Origin: Anoplopoma fimbria
Taxonomy: Eukaryota; Chordata; Actinopteri; Perciformes; Anoplopomatidae
Assembly (NCBI RefSeq): GCF_027596085.1
Contig: NC_072470.1
Span: 60,001 to 124,000, forward strand
DNA length: 64,000 nt
Direction of reading: 5' to 3'
Shown here one piece after another: positions 63,001 through 64,000 of this stretch. A program made the translations under genes and the position numbers. A model generated the notes under the pieces. The model saw only the letters and a list, made by a program, of their open reading frames with translations. It was not told the origin of the DNA and ran no database searches. Positions within the stretch are counted from its first letter, which is position 1. Each line of letters starts with the position of its first letter.

Positions 63001-64000
63001 AATACCATATACCAAATACCAAATACCATATACCATATACCATATACCATATACCATATACCATATACCATATACCAAATACCATATACCATATACCATA
63101 TACCATATACCATATACCAAATACCATATACCATATACCATATACCAAATACCATATACCATATACCATATACCAAATACCATATACCATATACCATATA
63201 CCAAATACCATATACCAAATATCATATACCAAATACCATATACCAAATACCATATACCATATACCATATACCATATACCAAATACCATATACCAAATACC
63301 ATATACCATATACCAAATACCATATACCATATACCATATACCAAATACCATATACCATATACCATATACCATATACCAAATACCATATACCAAATACCAT
63401 ATACCATATACCATATACCAAATACCATATACCATATACCATATACCAAATACCATATACCAATATACCATATACCATATACCATATACCATATACCATA
63501 TACCATATACCATATACCATATACTATATACCATATACCAAATACCATATACCATATACCATATACCATTTCCCAAATACCATATACCATATACCATATA
63601 CCAAATACCATATACCATATACCAAATACCATATACCATATACCAAATACCATATACCAAATACCATATACCAAATACCATATACCATATACCATATACC
63701 AAATACCATATACCAAATACCATATACCATACCATATACCATATACCATATACCAAATACCATATACCATATACCATATACCATATACCATATTCCAAAT
63801 ACCATATACCATATACCATATACCAAATACCATAAATACCATATACCAAATACCATATACCATATACCATATACCATATACCATATACCATATACCATAT
63901 ACCATATACCATATACCATATACTATATACCATATACCAAATACCAAATACCATATACAAATACCAAATACCATATACCATATACCATATACCATATACC
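57051..64000. repeat. heptamer satellite, mostly homogeneous, runs off the right edge
   Basis: Mainly two-variant heptamers with diverged patches near 57840-58040, 59755-59800, 60655-60720, 61440-61520 and 62030-62150. No unique DNA is seen, so the array continues past the window. Confidence 0.96.

Noticed and set aside
23285..64000. Dozens of long open frames on both strands (GIWYMVYG and YHIPYTIY repeats)
   Set aside because: They are translations of a 7-bp stop-free satellite unit in all frames, with no gene-like composition, no domains and no conserved start.
23341..64000. Telomeric repeat
   Set aside because: The heptamer TATACCA is unrelated to the vertebrate TTAGGG repeat and lacks a G-rich strand.

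Overview
The window is vertebrate nuclear DNA, most likely from a teleost fish. It carries two protein-coding genes with many short exons and GT-AG introns of typically 75-200 bp, and their proteins align to vertebrate regucalcin and VPS16. It also holds a CR1/L2/jockey-type LINE and very large amounts of tandem repeat. The species cannot be told from the sequence alone. There are no tRNA, rRNA, CRISPR or bacterial-type features.

Layout. (1) 1-3799, minus strand: the 5' part of regucalcin (rgn), four coding exons; the 3' part lies beyond the left edge. Exon 3 is one base short of frame. Intron 3 is a 2.7 kb pyrimidine-rich minisatellite with no stop codon. (2) 3800-9580: intergenic DNA built mainly of three tandem arrays (22-bp units; a 16/19/22/25-bp ladder; 13-bp TACTTTG units), with one short CpG-rich unique island at 7315-7610. 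(3) 9580-22431, minus strand: a complete 24-exon vps16 gene encoding 834 residues. All splice junctions keep frame and match VPS16 along its whole length. Many introns contain their own minisatellite. (4) 22432-23340: vps16 upstream region, with a 48-bp array carrying paired E-boxes and a CTCF-like motif. (5) 23341-64000: about 38 kb of one AT-rich heptamer satellite (TATACCA / AATACCA), interrupted by a 5'-truncated LINE (27779-30090) and by a 100-N assembly gap (31864-31963).

Biology. VPS16 is a core subunit of the HOPS and CORVET tethering complexes of the endolysosomal system. Regucalcin is a metal-dependent gluconolactonase and calcium-binding beta-propeller. They are neighbours on the same strand but have no evident functional link.

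Most notable observation: several vps16 tandem arrays are amplified copies of the edges of its own coding exons. The exon 20 donor edge is repeated as 39-bp units, the exon 12 acceptor edge as 51-bp units, and the stop-codon end of exon 24 as 56-bp units; the 5' half of exon 7 is also duplicated. The 39-bp and 51-bp units are multiples of three, carry intact-looking splice sites, and are open in the gene's frame at least next to the exon. Use of a neighbouring copy would therefore add 13 or 17 residues without a frameshift.
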